Origin: Bosea sp. 29B
GTDB taxonomy: Bacteria > Pseudomonadota > Alphaproteobacteria > Rhizobiales > Beijerinckiaceae
DNA: 64,000 bases
Direction: 5' to 3'
NCBI RefSeq assembly: GCF_902506165.1
Contig: NZ_LR733817.1
Span: 5,299,625 to 5,363,624 of the forward strand
Below the pieces are notes generated by a model that ran no database searches, was not told where the DNA came from, and saw only the letters and a program-made list of their open reading frames with translations. How positions within the stretch are numbered: the stretch's first letter is position 1; each line of letters begins with the position of its first letter. Both the position numbers and the translations under genes were made by a program. Positions 49,065 through 57,827 of the stretch are shown in pieces.

Positions 49065-50624
49065 ATGGCCTCGGCCCCGAAGTTCTATCTGACGACCGCG
49101 ATCCACTACACCAACGGCCCGCCGCATATCGGCCACGCCTATGAGATGGTGTCGGCGGACGCGATCGCCCGCTTCAAGCGCCTCGACGGCTATGACGTCT
49201 TCGCCATGACCGGCACCGACGAGCACGGCCAGAAGGTGCAGCGCACCGCTGCGCAAAACGGGCTCTCGCCGAAGGATTTCGTCGACGGCATCGCCGTGCG
49301 CTTCGAGGAGATGGAGCGGCGGCTCGGCTGCTCGTTCGACCGCTTCATCCGCACCACCGACGCCGACCACCTGCCCTCGACGCAGGAGCTCTGGCGCCGG
49401 ATGGAGGCCAATGGCGATATCTACCTCGCCAAATATTCCGGCTGGTACTCGGTCCGGGACGAGGCCTTCTATGGCGAGGAGGAGACGACCCTCCAGCCTG
49501 ACGGCACGCGCCTGGGCGGGCAGGGCACGCCAGTCGAATGGGTCGAGGAGGAGAGCTATTTCTTCCGTCTGAAGTCCTATCAAGACAAGCTGCTCGCCCT
49601 CTATCGCGACGTGCCGGACTTCGTCTCGCCGGAGACGCGCCGCAACGAGATCGTCTCCTTCGTCCAGGGTGGGCTCGAGGATCTCTCGATCAGCCGCACC
49701 ACCTTCGACTGGGGCTTGGCCGTCCCGGGCGATCCGAAGCATGTGATGTATGTCTGGGTCGACGCGCTCAACAACTACGTCACCGGCTGCGGCTTCCCGG
49801 ACGAGAGCGATCCGCGCTGGCACTACTGGCCGGCCGATGTCCATATCATCGGCAAGGACATTGTGCGCTTCCACACGGTCTACTGGCCGGCCTTCCTGAT
49901 GTCGGCGGGATTGCCGCTGCCGAAGCGCGTCTTCGGCCACGGCTTCCTGCTGAACAAGGGCGCCAAGATGTCGAAATCGGTCGGCAACGTCGTCGACCCG
50001 TTCGGGCTGGCAGATGCCTATGGCGTCGACCAGCTCCGCTATTTCTTCCTGCGCGAGGTCTCGTTCGGCCAGGACGGCAACTACAGCCACGAGGCCATCG
50101 TCGGGCGCATCAACGCCGACCTAGCCAACGATCTCGGCAATCTGGCGCAGCGCTCGCTGTCGATGATCGCCAAGAACTGCGAGGGCAGGGTGCCGTCGGC
50201 CGGTACGCTGACGGAAGGCGACCGCGCCATGCTGGCGCAGGCCGACGGGCTGCTGGCGAAGACGCGCGCCGCCATGCAGGATTTCGCCCTGCATGTCGTG
50301 CTGGCGGACATCTGGGCCGTGGTCGCCGAGGCCAATCGCTATTTCGCCAACAACGAGCCGTGGAAGCTCTCCAAGAGCGACCCGGCCCGGCGCGATACGG
50401 TGCTCTACGTCACGATCGAGACGATCCGGCAGATCGCGATCCTGACCCAGCCGGTGATGCCGCAGGCCATGGCCAGGCTGCTCGACCTGTTGGCGGTTCC
50501 CGCGGAGGCGCGCAATTTCGCGTCGCTCGGCGAGGCCGGCCGCCTGAGCTCAGGCACGGCGCTACCGGCGCCGAGCGCGGTCTTCCCGCGCTATGTCGAG
50601 CCGGAAGGCGGCGAGGCGGCCTGA
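49065..50624 (+). CDS. metG: Methionyl-tRNA synthetase
   Basis: A 519-residue class I synthetase. PPHIGHAYE contains the HIGH signature (about 21-24) and [11 protein letters not shown] the KMSKS loop near residue 300. The zinc knuckle is of the type without Cys clusters ([14 protein letters not shown]), and there is no C-terminal tRNA-binding extension, so it is the short alphaproteobacterial form. The ATG at 49065 starts the conserved N-terminus; the open frame upstream runs inside holB. Its stop shares one base with the ATG of tatD. Confidence 0.97.
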   Translation: MASAPKFYLTTAIHYTNGPPHIGHAYEMVSADAIARFKRLDGYDVFAMTGTDEHGQKVQRTAAQNGLSPKDFVDGIAVRFEEMERRLGCSFDRFIRTTDADHLPSTQELWRRMEANGDIYLAKYSGWYSVRDEAFYGEEETTLQPDGTRLGGQGTPVEWVEEESYFFRLKSYQDKLLALYRDVPDFVSPETRRNEIVSFVQGGLEDLSISRTTFDWGLAVPGDPKHVMYVWVDALNNYVTGCGFPDESDPRWHYWPADVHIIGKDIVRFHTVYWPAFLMSAGLPLPKRVFGHGFLLNKGAKMSKSVGNVVDPFGLADAYGVDQLRYFFLREVSFGQDGNYSHEAIVGRINADLANDLGNLAQRSLSMIAKNCEGRVPSAGTLTEGDRAMLAQADGLLAKTRAAMQDFALHVVLADIWAVVAEANRYFANNEPWKLSKSDPARRDTVLYVTIETIRQIAILTQPVMPQAMARLLDLLAVPAEARNFASLGEAGRLSSGTALPAPSAVFPRYVEPEGGEAA

Positions 50625-51424
50625 TGCTGATCGATACGCATTGCCATCTCGATTTCCCGGATTTTGCCGAGGAGGTCGCGACTTATGTCGGCCGCGCCGA
50701 AGCGGCCGGCGTCGGCCGGATGGTGACGATCTCGACCCGCGTCGCGCGCTTTGCGGCCTATGCGGCGCTGGCCGAGCGTTTCCCGTCGGTCTGGTGCACG
50801 GTCGGCACGCATCCGCATGGCGCCCATGAGGAGCTCGACGTCGCCGCCGGGCAACTGGTTGCGCTGTCACGCCATCCGCGCTGTGTCGCCATCGGCGAGG
50901 CCGGGCTCGACTATCACTACGACAAGAGCCCGCGCGAGGCGCAGGAACAAGGCCTGCGCACCCATATCGCCGCGGCCCGCGAGACCCAGTTGCCGCTGGT
51001 GATCCATTCGCGCGAGGCCGATGAGGACATGGCGGCGATCCTGCGCGAGGAAATGGGGAAGGGCGCCTTCCCCGCCATCCTGCACTGCTTCACCGCTGGC
51101 GAGATGCTGGCCCGCACCGGCGTCGAACTCGGGCTCTACGTCTCCTTCTCCGGCATCCTGACCTTCAAGACCTCGCAGGCGCTACGCGATATCGCGCGCG
51201 ATATCCCGATGGAGCATCTGCTGGTCGAGACCGACGCGCCCTACCTCGCTCCGACGCCCTATCGCGGCAAGCGTAACGAACCGTCCTATGTCGTCGAGAC
51301 CGCGAAGGTTCTGGCTGAGGTCAAGGGCGTCTCCTTCGATGAGATCGCCAGGATCACGACCGAGAACGCCAGGCGCTGCTACTGGAAGATGGACCACGCC
51401 GCGCCCGTGGCGCGGGTCGCCTGA
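50624..51424 (+). CDS. TatD family hydrolase/deoxyribonuclease
   Basis: A 266-residue metal-dependent hydrolase. [11 protein letters not shown] gives the HxH pair, IGEAGLDYHYDKSPREAQEQ the Glu and following His, VIHSREADED the His, HCF the next His, and LVETDAPYLAP the catalytic Asp. TatD-like enzymes act as 3'-5' DNases in repair or on D-aminoacyl-tRNA. The gene sits directly behind metG in many alphaproteobacteria. TGATG overlap with metG; the phosphohydrolase gene follows by 15 bases. Confidence 0.94.
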   Translation: MLIDTHCHLDFPDFAEEVATYVGRAEAAGVGRMVTISTRVARFAAYAALAERFPSVWCTVGTHPHGAHEELDVAAGQLVALSRHPRCVAIGEAGLDYHYDKSPREAQEQGLRTHIAAARETQLPLVIHSREADEDMAAILREEMGKGAFPAILHCFTAGEMLARTGVELGLYVSFSGILTFKTSQALRDIARDIPMEHLLVETDAPYLAPTPYRGKRNEPSYVVETAKVLAEVKGVSFDEIARITTENARRCYWKMDHAAPVARVA

Positions 51425-51439
51425 GGCTTGCGCCGCCGC

Positions 51440-52243
51440 ATGAGCCTGACCGTCACCATCCTCGGCTGCGGCTCATCCGGCGGCGTGCCGCGACCGGGTT
51501 CCGGTTGGGGCGCCTGCGATCCGAACAATCCGAAGAACCGGCGCCGGCGCTGCTCGCTACTGGTCGAGCGCCGCGGCGCGGACGGCGCGACGAGCGTGCT
51601 GATCGACACCACGCCGGACCTGCGCGAGCAGCTCCTGTCAGCCGAGATCAACCGGCTCGACGCGACGCTGTTCAGCCACGACCATGCCGACCACACCCAT
51701 GGCATCGACGATCTGCGCGCGCTCGTGCTGCATATGCGCAAGCGCATCCCGGTCCACGCCGATGCCGTAACGGCCGCGACGCTGCGCCAGCGCTTCGGCT
51801 ATCTGTTCGAGACGCCGCCCGGCAGCTTGTATCCGCCGATCCTCGATCTGAAGCCGCTCGCAGCCGGCGAACCGCTCGTGATCGACGGCGCTGGCGGACC
51901 GATCGAGACATTGCCGTTCCGCCTCGAGCACGGCCCGAACTATGACGCGCTCGGCTTCCGCTTCGGCGATTTTGCCTATGCGCCTGATGTCAGCGCGATC
52001 CCGCCAGAAGCGATGGCGGCGATGAGCGGGCTCGACACGCTCGTCCTCGACTGCCTGCGTGAATCGCCGCATCCCAGCCACTTCAATCTCGAACAGTCGC
52101 TGGAAGCGATCGCACAGATGAAGCCGCGCCGCGCGATCCTGACCAACCTCCATGTCGATCTCGATTATGCCAACCTGTCCAAGCGCTTGCCGGACAACAT
52201 TGAAGCAGCGTTCGATGGCATGAAGCTGACGGTCGAGAGATAG
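51440..52243 (+). CDS. MBL-fold metallo-hydrolase (PhnP-like)
   Basis: A 267-residue metallo-beta-lactamase-fold enzyme. The zinc motif LFSHDHADHTHGIDDLR (HxHxDH at about 80-85) is intact. It begins LTVTILGCGSSGGVPRPG and has VLDCLRESPHPSHFNL near the end. PhnP is a cyclic phosphodiesterase in C-P lyase pathways, but genomic neighbours (metG-tatD) speak for a housekeeping role of this paralog. A TTG 12 bases upstream is an alternative start; I use the ATG at 51440. Confidence 0.92.
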   Translation: MSLTVTILGCGSSGGVPRPGSGWGACDPNNPKNRRRRCSLLVERRGADGATSVLIDTTPDLREQLLSAEINRLDATLFSHDHADHTHGIDDLRALVLHMRKRIPVHADAVTAATLRQRFGYLFETPPGSLYPPILDLKPLAAGEPLVIDGAGGPIETLPFRLEHGPNYDALGFRFGDFAYAPDVSAIPPEAMAAMSGLDTLVLDCLRESPHPSHFNLEQSLEAIAQMKPRRAILTNLHVDLDYANLSKRLPDNIEAAFDGMKLTVER

Positions 52244-52440
52244 GCTGGCATCGAAGCGGCATTTCCGGGTGTCAATTTAAGTTCCATAATATGTCTTATG
52301 CGAATCGAATTTAGGCTGGTGGAGCGCCTCGCTCTCCAGTCCCTCCACTCTGTCATCCAACGCCTGGCGCAACTGCACCAGGCGTCGAAGCGATGAGCTG
52401 ACCACGTTGAACGCACGCGCCATCACGAGGCGCGCGCGCT
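52244..52440. other. Spacer between convergent genes
   Basis: 197 bases between the MBL hydrolase (plus) and the MFS gene (minus). Around 52272-52310 the DNA is strongly AT-rich (CAATTTAAGTTCCATAATAT), unlike everything near it. A 32-codon plus-strand frame opens at 52298 but has no ribosome site. It resembles a promoter or operator cut from its gene more than a terminator; no gene supported. Confidence 0.35.
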
Positions 52441-53652
52441 TCACGCCATGACCATCTCTTCCCGCTTCTCGGGAAACGGCCGGAAGGTCCACAGGATCAG
52501 CATCGCCGCCAGACCCAGGATCCAGGAGCCGACATACATCGGCGCGTAGGTGCCGAACCGGTCATAGATCACGCCGCCGAGCAGCGGGCCGGTCGACATG
52601 CCGAGGCTGCCGGCCATCGCCGTGCCGCCGATGATCGTGCCCATCATCTTCAGCGGGAAATTCTCGCGGATGATCACCGCATAGAGCGGCATGGTGCCGG
52701 CGTAGATGAAGCCGACGATCACCGCCACGGCATAGAAGCCGCCGAGCTCGCCGACGAAGGCATAGGCCAGCACGCCGAAGGCTTGGGCCAGTAGTCCGAG
52801 GATCAGGACTCGCTGCGCGCCGAACCGGTCTCCCGCCAGACCGAAGCCGAGCCTGCCGAACATGCCGGCCAGCCCCTCGACGCTATAGATCGACACGGCC
52901 GCGAGCATCGGGATGCCACAGGTCACGGCATAGCTCACCGTGTGGAAGATCGGCCCGGAATGGGTGGCGCAGCAGAAGAAGTTCGCCAGCATGAGCGTGA
53001 CGAACTGCGGCGAGCGCACCGCCTGGCCGACGCTCATCTCCGATTGGGGTTCGACTGCCGTCTCGGCCTGCATACCGCCTGCCTCCAAGGCGGGCGGGCG
53101 CCGTACGAGGAGCGCCGCGGGGATCATCAGTGCCGCCGCGATGCCGGCGATGATCTGCATCGAGGCACGCCAGTCATGGATGGTGACCAGCCAGGCTGCG
53201 AGCGGCGCCATGGTCATCGGCGCCATGCCCATGCCAGCGGAAACGAGCGAGACTGCAAGGCCACGCTGCGTGTCGAACCAGCCGGTGACGCAGGCCATCA
53301 TCGGCGCAAAGACGGCCGCAGTCGCCGCACCGACGAAAAGGCCGAAGAGCAGCTGGAATTCGACCAGCGAACCCGCCCTGCTCGCGAGCGCCAGGCTCGC
53401 AGCCAGGACGATCGATCCGGTCAGCACCACCGGGCGCGGCCCATAGCGGTCGGAGAGATTGCCCCAGACCATGCTGGCCGCCGCCATGGCGAGGAAGCCG
53501 ATCGTCATCGCCGTGGAAATGCCGGTGACCGACCAGCCGGTATCCTGCGACATCGGCCGCAGGAAGACCGGCAACGAGAACATGGCGCCGATCGCGACGC
53601 AGCCGAGCAGGCCGCCTGCGGCGACGATCACCCAGCGATAGGATTGGTTCAT
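52441..53652 (-). CDS. MFS transporter
   Basis: A 403-residue 12-helix permease. The first helix YRWVIVAAGGLLGCVAIGA and MVWGNLSDRYGPRPVVLTGS (motif A between helices 2 and 3) mark the family. The halves are joined by a polar loop (RRPPALEAGGMQAETAVEP). Its style (VFLRPMSQDTGW, GWFDTQRGLAVSLVSAGMG) is that of the monocarboxylate/oxalate-formate group, so organic acid uptake is likely; the substrate is unknown. The ATG at 53652 directly precedes helix 1. Monocistronic. Confidence 0.9.
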   Translation of the reverse strand: MNQSYRWVIVAAGGLLGCVAIGAMFSLPVFLRPMSQDTGWSVTGISTAMTIGFLAMAAASMVWGNLSDRYGPRPVVLTGSIVLAASLALASRAGSLVEFQLLFGLFVGAATAAVFAPMMACVTGWFDTQRGLAVSLVSAGMGMAPMTMAPLAAWLVTIHDWRASMQIIAGIAAALMIPAALLVRRPPALEAGGMQAETAVEPQSEMSVGQAVRSPQFVTLMLANFFCCATHSGPIFHTVSYAVTCGIPMLAAVSIYSVEGLAGMFGRLGFGLAGDRFGAQRVLILGLLAQAFGVLAYAFVGELGGFYAVAVIVGFIYAGTMPLYAVIIRENFPLKMMGTIIGGTAMAGSLGMSTGPLLGGVIYDRFGTYAPMYVGSWILGLAAMLILWTFRPFPEKREEMVMA

Positions 53653-53785
53653 GGTCTTCTCCGGGATGTTCGATGAGCGCCCCGGTCAGCCGTCCTGGGC
53701 CTCGCAGGTGCGCTCGGTATCGCAAGGACGCATCGGCCTTCGCCCTGCCGACATCCCGTCGCTTTTTTTTGCGGATCCGGCCGGC

Positions 53786-54232
53786 TCAGCCCTGCGGCGG
53801 CTTCCAGTCGGCCGACGGGATAGTGTTGACCATCCACGGGATCCCGAACTTGTCGACGAGAGAGCCGAAGCCGGGCGACCAGAAGGTTTCGCTGAACGGC
53901 ATCACTGCCCTGCCCCCGTCAGCCAACTGCTCGAACCAGCGCTGGCCCTGGGCCTTGTCGTCGGTGTGCAGTGTCACGTCGAAGCCGTTCTTGGGCTTGT
54001 CGATGTTATGGGCCCAGGCGGTGTCCATGTCGGCGCCCATCAGCGCCTGATCGCCGACCTCGAGCCAGCAATGCATCAGCCAGCTCTTGTACTTCTCGTC
54101 GGTGATCGGCATGCCCGGAGGACCGTCGCCATAGGGCATGGCGGCGGTTATCTTGCCGCCCAGGATCTTGGCGTAGAACTCGAACGCCTCGCGGCACTGA
54201 CCCTGGAAGCTCAGGCTGGTCACGATCTTCAT
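53786..54232 (-). CDS. VOC family protein (PhnB-like)
   Basis: A 148-residue glyoxalase-fold protein of the PhnB/DUF1338-free type. MKIVTSLSFQGQCREAFEFY is the typical start with two betaalphabeta-beta-beta units. KSWLMHCWLEVGDQALMGAD and FWSPGFGSLVDKFGIPWMVN mark the family. Function unknown in most bacteria. The ATG at 54232 has GGGAGACGACC upstream; the longer frame is not conserved. Confidence 0.9.
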   Translation of the reverse strand: MKIVTSLSFQGQCREAFEFYAKILGGKITAAMPYGDGPPGMPITDEKYKSWLMHCWLEVGDQALMGADMDTAWAHNIDKPKNGFDVTLHTDDKAQGQRWFEQLADGGRAVMPFSETFWSPGFGSLVDKFGIPWMVNTIPSADWKPPQG

Positions 54233-54634
54233 GGTCGTCTCCCATTTTTCGTTTGCGATCGGCGCAAAGCGGACGGCATCGACCGACCGGAACGCGCCCA
54301 GGATAGTCGAGCCCCAGCCCGCGCTTTTGGCGAAGCCATCATTGTCCGAGGGCATCGCAGCAGGTCTTCGCCAACCAGCGATTGCCCATGCGGCTCCAGC
54401 TCATCGCCAAACGCATCCTGGCGAAGAAGGTTCAAGCCAGCTGCCATGCACAACAAGCTCGGCGTTTTATGTACGTTGGTATCAACGTAAATGACCGACG
54501 AATGTCAATCTCCGCGGTCAACACTCCTGCCAACCCATTGGCTTCGACGTGATGCAAAACGCCCGGATTTCCCGGCCGATTCCGGTCACGGCGATCCTGA
54601 CAGCCGCACACGCTCGGCTGCCCTGCTCCGTGTC
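54233..54634. other. 402-base spacer with a palindrome
   Basis: Between the VOC gene and the end of the HxlR gene, both minus strand, I find no coding sequence with good codon usage. It contains an 18-bp inverted repeat at 54472-54489 (listed separately), then AT-richer DNA. A plus-strand frame from 54491 overlaps the HxlR gene and is probably a shadow. Confidence 0.45.
54472..54489. promoter_or_regulatory. 18-bp TetR-style palindrome without a regulator
   Basis: TACGTTG and CAACGTA form perfect 7-bp arms around GTAT. Size and symmetry match operators of TetR-family regulators. Yet no TetR gene is next to it and the nearest downstream gene start on the minus strand (VOC) is 240 bases away. 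It could be left over from a lost regulator gene. Confidence 0.45.
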
Positions 54635-55132
54635 TCAGCGCTGGCGAAACGCGCTGTGGCGCTCCTCGCGTTCCTGCGCGAACGCTTCTCCGATCCGCGC
54701 TCGCGCGTCATGAGCGCCAAATGGCTCGCCGCAAGCCGAGCAGGTCAAGGTGAGGCTTGTCGCCTGCCCGCAGCCGCAATGAACCACCTCAAGCGCAGGC
54801 GGATCGCCGGCCTCGAAGCCGCCCCAGCTTTCGCCCCATGACTTGAGGCCGAGCAGGATCGGGTAGAGGGCGAGCCCCTTCTCCGTCAGGCGGTATTCAT
54901 GCCTAGCCGGACGGTCGCTGTAGCGGCGCCGGCAGATTACGCCGTCGCTCTCCAGACGCTTGAGACGGCTGGAGAGCAGATGGGACGACATGCCGGTCTG
55001 GGCCTGGAATTCCTCGAAACGCCGCGTCGCCAGGAAGAGCTCGCGCAGGATGAGCATCGTCCAGCGATCGCCGACGACCGCGAGCGCACGCGCGATGGGG
55101 CAGAGAGTGCCTCCGACCTCGGACCAGCCCAT
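54635..55132 (-). CDS. HxlR-family transcriptional regulator
   Basis: A 165-residue winged-helix regulator. The HxlR core CPIARALAVVGDRWTMLILREL covers about 11-32 with the conserved Cys, then LATRRFEEFQAQTGMSSHLLSSRLKRLE and YRLTEKGLALYPIL. Unusually for the family, a C-terminal extension (about 118-165) carries a CxC..CxxC cluster (VVHCGCGQA, LTCSACGEPF) that may bind zinc. GGGAG precedes the ATG at 55132. It is divergent from the MaoC gene and has a palindrome in its own promoter. Confidence 0.92.
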   Translation of the reverse strand: MGWSEVGGTLCPIARALAVVGDRWTMLILRELFLATRRFEEFQAQTGMSSHLLSSRLKRLESDGVICRRRYSDRPARHEYRLTEKGLALYPILLGLKSWGESWGGFEAGDPPALEVVHCGCGQATSLTLTCSACGEPFGAHDARARIGEAFAQEREERHSAFRQR

Positions 55133-55141
55133 ATTGACTCC

Positions 55142-55156
55142 CTTCAAAAATTGAAG
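55142..55156. promoter_or_regulatory. Palindromic operator between hxlR-like and maoC-like genes
   Basis: CTTCAA and TTGAAG form a perfect 6-bp inverted repeat around AAA, 10 bases upstream of the HxlR start and 43 bases before the MaoC start. HxlR proteins bind such AT-rich palindromes as dimers and usually control the divergent gene, so autoregulation plus control of the MaoC gene is likely. Confidence 0.6.
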
Positions 55157-55198
55157 TGACTTTGCCTGCATCGGCTTGCCCAGACAAGAGGAAGGCCC

Positions 55199-55687
55199 AT
55201 GCACATGAAGGACGGTGCGCCTGCCCGAACCGAGCCGCGATATCTTGAGGACTTCGACGCTGGCGACCGCATCGCCTCCGGCAGTTTCGAGATGACGGCG
55301 GAACTGATCCGATCCTTTGCCGAGTTCTACGACCCGCAGCCCATGCATATCGATGAGGCTGCAGCCCGCCAGACGATCTTCGGCGAGTTGGTCGGCAGCG
55401 GCTGGCAGACGCTGGCGATCACCATGCGGCTTCTCGTCGATGCCAGGCTGCTCGGCGGCAATCCCATCGTCGGCGCCGAATTCGCGAACCTGCGTTTCCA
55501 CCGCCCGGTGCGCCCGGGCGACGGCCTCAAGGCGACCGCCGAGGTGCTCCGGACCCGCCCGTCACGCAGCCGCCCGGATCGCGGGTTCATGGACCTTGAG
55601 GTCACCACGACAAACCAGCGCGACGAGACTGTTCTCACCCAGGTCTGGACCCTGATCGTACCGACACGCGCGACAGCTGGCAGCTGA
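55199..55687 (+). CDS. MaoC family (R)-specific enoyl-CoA hydratase
   Basis: A 162-residue hot-dog dehydratase. The active-site segment FAEFYDPQPMHIDEAAA holds Asp45 and His50, the catalytic dyad, followed by GELVGSGWQTLAITM. EFANLRFHRPVRPGDGLKAT is the third family element. It hydrates trans-2-enoyl-CoA to (R)-3-hydroxyacyl-CoA or acts on related CoA esters. A good ribosome site (GAGGAAGG) stands before the ATG at 55199. It is the likely target of the divergent HxlR regulator. Confidence 0.92.
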   Translation: MHMKDGAPARTEPRYLEDFDAGDRIASGSFEMTAELIRSFAEFYDPQPMHIDEAAARQTIFGELVGSGWQTLAITMRLLVDARLLGGNPIVGAEFANLRFHRPVRPGDGLKATAEVLRTRPSRSRPDRGFMDLEVTTTNQRDETVLTQVWTLIVPTRATAGS

Positions 55688-55824
55688 CGAGCCGGCAGAC
55701 CCTGCTTTGGTCGGGTTGCCATTCAGGCGTCGCGATGCCCTAATCTGCCGCAACGCTCGGCATTTCGCCTGAAGCGATCGCAAGGACCTTGAAGAGTCCG
55801 GACAGTCCAAGGGAGATCAAATCG

Positions 55825-56805
55825 ATGTCGAAGTCCGGCTGGCTCGGCGCGCTGGCGCTCGCCACCCTCACCCAGCTCGTCCCGGCGACGCCGGCAACGG
55901 CTCAGGCCTGGCCGCAGCGGCCCGTCAGCTTCATCGTGCCGTTCCCGGCCGGCGGCGGCACCGACGCCTTCGCCCGTCCCCTCGCCGCCCAGCTCGAACA
56001 GCAGCTCGGCCAGCGCATCCTGATCGACAATCGCGGCGGTGCCGGCGGCACGGTCGGCGCCTCGGCCGCCTCCAAGGCCGCGTCCGACGGCTACACCTTC
56101 TTCATCGGTGCCGCGCACCACGCCATCGCGCCGGCGCTCTACCCGAAGCTCGACTACAACATCCAGACCGATTTCATCCCGATCGGGGTGATCGCCCAGC
56201 CGCCGCAGGTCGTGGTCGTCCATCCCGGCAAGGTCCAGGCCAAGACGCTGGCGGAACTGATCGACTTCGCCAAGAAGAACCCCGACAAGCTGAACTATGG
56301 CTCGGCCGGAAACGGCACCACGCACCACCTCGCCGGCGAATTGTTCAAGCTCACCACCAAGATCAATCTGACCCATGTCCCCTATCGCGGCGCCGGTCCG
56401 CTGATGCAGGATCTCGTCGCCGGCCAGGTCGACCTCGCTTTCGACGGGCTCGGCTCTTCCGCCGCGCAGATCTCCAGCGGCACGCTGCGAGCGCTCGCCG
56501 TCGCCGCGCCCAAGCGCGCCAGCGCCTTCCCCGATGTCCCGACCACGGCCGAAGCCGGCGTGCCGGGCTACGAGGTCTCGACCTGGTATGCGATGTGGGC
56601 GCCGAAGAACACGCCGCCCGAGATCGTCGCGAAGATGACGGCCGAGCTGCAGAAAGCGCTGGCTACGCCCATGGTGACCGAGGCCTGGAAGAAGAACGGC
56701 TCGGAAATCCCGAACCTCTACGGCCCCGCCTTCGGCGACTTCGTCAAGGTCGAGGTCGCGCGCTGGGGCAAGGTCGTGGCCGAGGCCAACGTCAAGCCTG
56801 ATTGA
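55825..56805 (+). CDS. Tripartite tricarboxylate transporter substrate-binding protein (Bug family)
   Basis: A 326-residue periplasmic receptor. The signal peptide ends near residue 28 (PATAQA). Bug signatures follow: WPQRPVSFIVPFPAGGGTD, FARPLAAQLEQQLGQRILID, NRGGAGGTVGA and, mid-protein, YGSAGNGTTHHLAGELFK. The family binds carboxylates such as citrate or nicotinate. No TctA/TctB membrane genes are near, so it is an orphan receptor, common in this order. GGGAGATC lies before the ATG at 55825. Confidence 0.93.
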   Translation: MSKSGWLGALALATLTQLVPATPATAQAWPQRPVSFIVPFPAGGGTDAFARPLAAQLEQQLGQRILIDNRGGAGGTVGASAASKAASDGYTFFIGAAHHAIAPALYPKLDYNIQTDFIPIGVIAQPPQVVVVHPGKVQAKTLAELIDFAKKNPDKLNYGSAGNGTTHHLAGELFKLTTKINLTHVPYRGAGPLMQDLVAGQVDLAFDGLGSSAAQISSGTLRALAVAAPKRASAFPDVPTTAEAGVPGYEVSTWYAMWAPKNTPPEIVAKMTAELQKALATPMVTEAWKKNGSEIPNLYGPAFGDFVKVEVARWGKVVAEANVKPD

Positions 56806-56817
56806 TCTGTCCGGCGG

Positions 56818-57369
56818 TCACCCGCCCTCGCCCGCGTCGTCGATCACGGCGCGGGCGATCGCCAGGCTGAAGCCGGCCCGCGCCAGCGCGGCGATATCCT
56901 TCTGGCGTTGAGCGGCGCGATCACCGCGGCTCCATGGTCCGAGGCGCTTGCGGCGAGCGGCGATGCGCGCGGCATCCAGCTCGGCCTCCTCGTCGGCCAC
57001 CACCACTTCGGCGACAAGGCCGCGCTCGACGCCCCTGGTCGCAAGCCCGGCCGCCACGGCCCGCGCCGAGCGCCCCTTGCGGCGCAGGCTCTGCGCCCGC
57101 GCCTCGGCGAAACGGCGGTCATCGACGAGGCCCGAGGCGACGCAGGACCTGACGATCTCCTCGACCGCCGTGCGAAAGGCCTGGGGGTCCTGCCCGTGAT
57201 GCCGGCAGCTGCGCTCGACCTTGCGCATCAGGACACGCTGCAATTGCGCCGCCGGGACCGAATAGCGTTCGAGATAATAGAGCGCGGCTCGCCGCAGATA
57301 GGCCGCATCGACCAGTCTCGGCGCCGGCCGCTCTCCCGGCGCCGCCTCTCCGCCCCGCCCTGACGCCAA
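56818..57369 (-). CDS. recX: Regulatory protein RecX
   Basis: A 183-residue three-helix-repeat protein that restrains RecA filaments. ALYYLERYSVPAAQLQRVLM (start of repeat 1), ASGLVDDRRFAEARAQSLRRKGRSAR (repeat 2) and the C-terminal ALARAGFSLAIARAVID are the family motifs. The frame has no ATG or GTG before the first repeat; the TTG at 57369 is the only start. The arfB stop is at 57371-57373, just upstream in the same direction, which suggests coupling. The basic mid region is Arg-rich. Confidence 0.85.
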   Translation of the reverse strand: MASGRGGEAAPGERPAPRLVDAAYLRRAALYYLERYSVPAAQLQRVLMRKVERSCRHHGQDPQAFRTAVEEIVRSCVASGLVDDRRFAEARAQSLRRKGRSARAVAAGLATRGVERGLVAEVVVADEEAELDAARIAARRKRLGPWSRGDRAAQRQKDIAALARAGFSLAIARAVIDDAGEGG

Positions 57370-57370
57370 G

Positions 57371-57790
57371 CTAGTCGAACCTCGGCTTGCCGCGGGTCGA
57401 CTTGACCGAGGAGCGCTTCTCCTTCGAGGCCAGGCGCCGCTCTTTCGAGGCTTTGGTCGGCTTGGTCACCCGCCGGACCTTCGGCCGCACTTCCGCCTGC
57501 CTGATCAGCTCGACCAGCCGCGCCAGCGCCTCCTCGCGGTTGCGGCTCTGGCTGCGATGCTCCTGCGCCATGATGACGATCACGCCATCCTGCGTCAGCC
57601 GGCTGCCGGCGAGCTTCATCAGGCGGAGCGCGACGTCATTGGGCAGCGAGGCCGAGCGGCGTGCGTCGAACCGAAGCTCGACCGCGGTCGAGACCTTGTT
57701 GACGTTCTGCCCGCCCGGACCAGAGGCGCGCACGAAGCTCTCCTCGATCTCGCTGTCGTCGATCGCGATGGACGGGGTCACTTGAATCAT
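57371..57790 (-). CDS. arfB: Alternative ribosome-rescue factor ArfB (class I release factor-like)
   Basis: A 139-residue peptidyl-tRNA hydrolase. The GGQ motif is in RASGPGGQNVNKVSTAVELR (Gly-Gly-Gln about 26-28). The C-terminal tail from residue 108 is strongly basic (RRVTKPTKASKERRLASKEK), the part that enters the empty mRNA channel. It frees ribosomes stalled without a stop codon. The gene leads recX on the minus strand and diverges from mazG. Confidence 0.95.
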   Translation of the reverse strand: MIQVTPSIAIDDSEIEESFVRASGPGGQNVNKVSTAVELRFDARRSASLPNDVALRLMKLAGSRLTQDGVIVIMAQEHRSQSRNREEALARLVELIRQAEVRPKVRRVTKPTKASKERRLASKEKRSSVKSTRGKPRFD

Positions 57791-57827
57791 GGGAGGACGC
57801 TACCCCAACCTGAGAAGGATTGCAGCG

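Noticed and set aside
52298..52396. 32-codon plus-strand ORF
   Set aside because: No ribosome site, no recognisable features and only 32 codons; noted as part of the spacer.
54491..54841. 116-codon plus-strand frame directly after the 18-bp palindrome
   Set aside because: I considered a remnant TetR gene. The translation lacks a helix-turn-helix, is Arg/Ala-rich and overlaps the HxlR gene in antisense.
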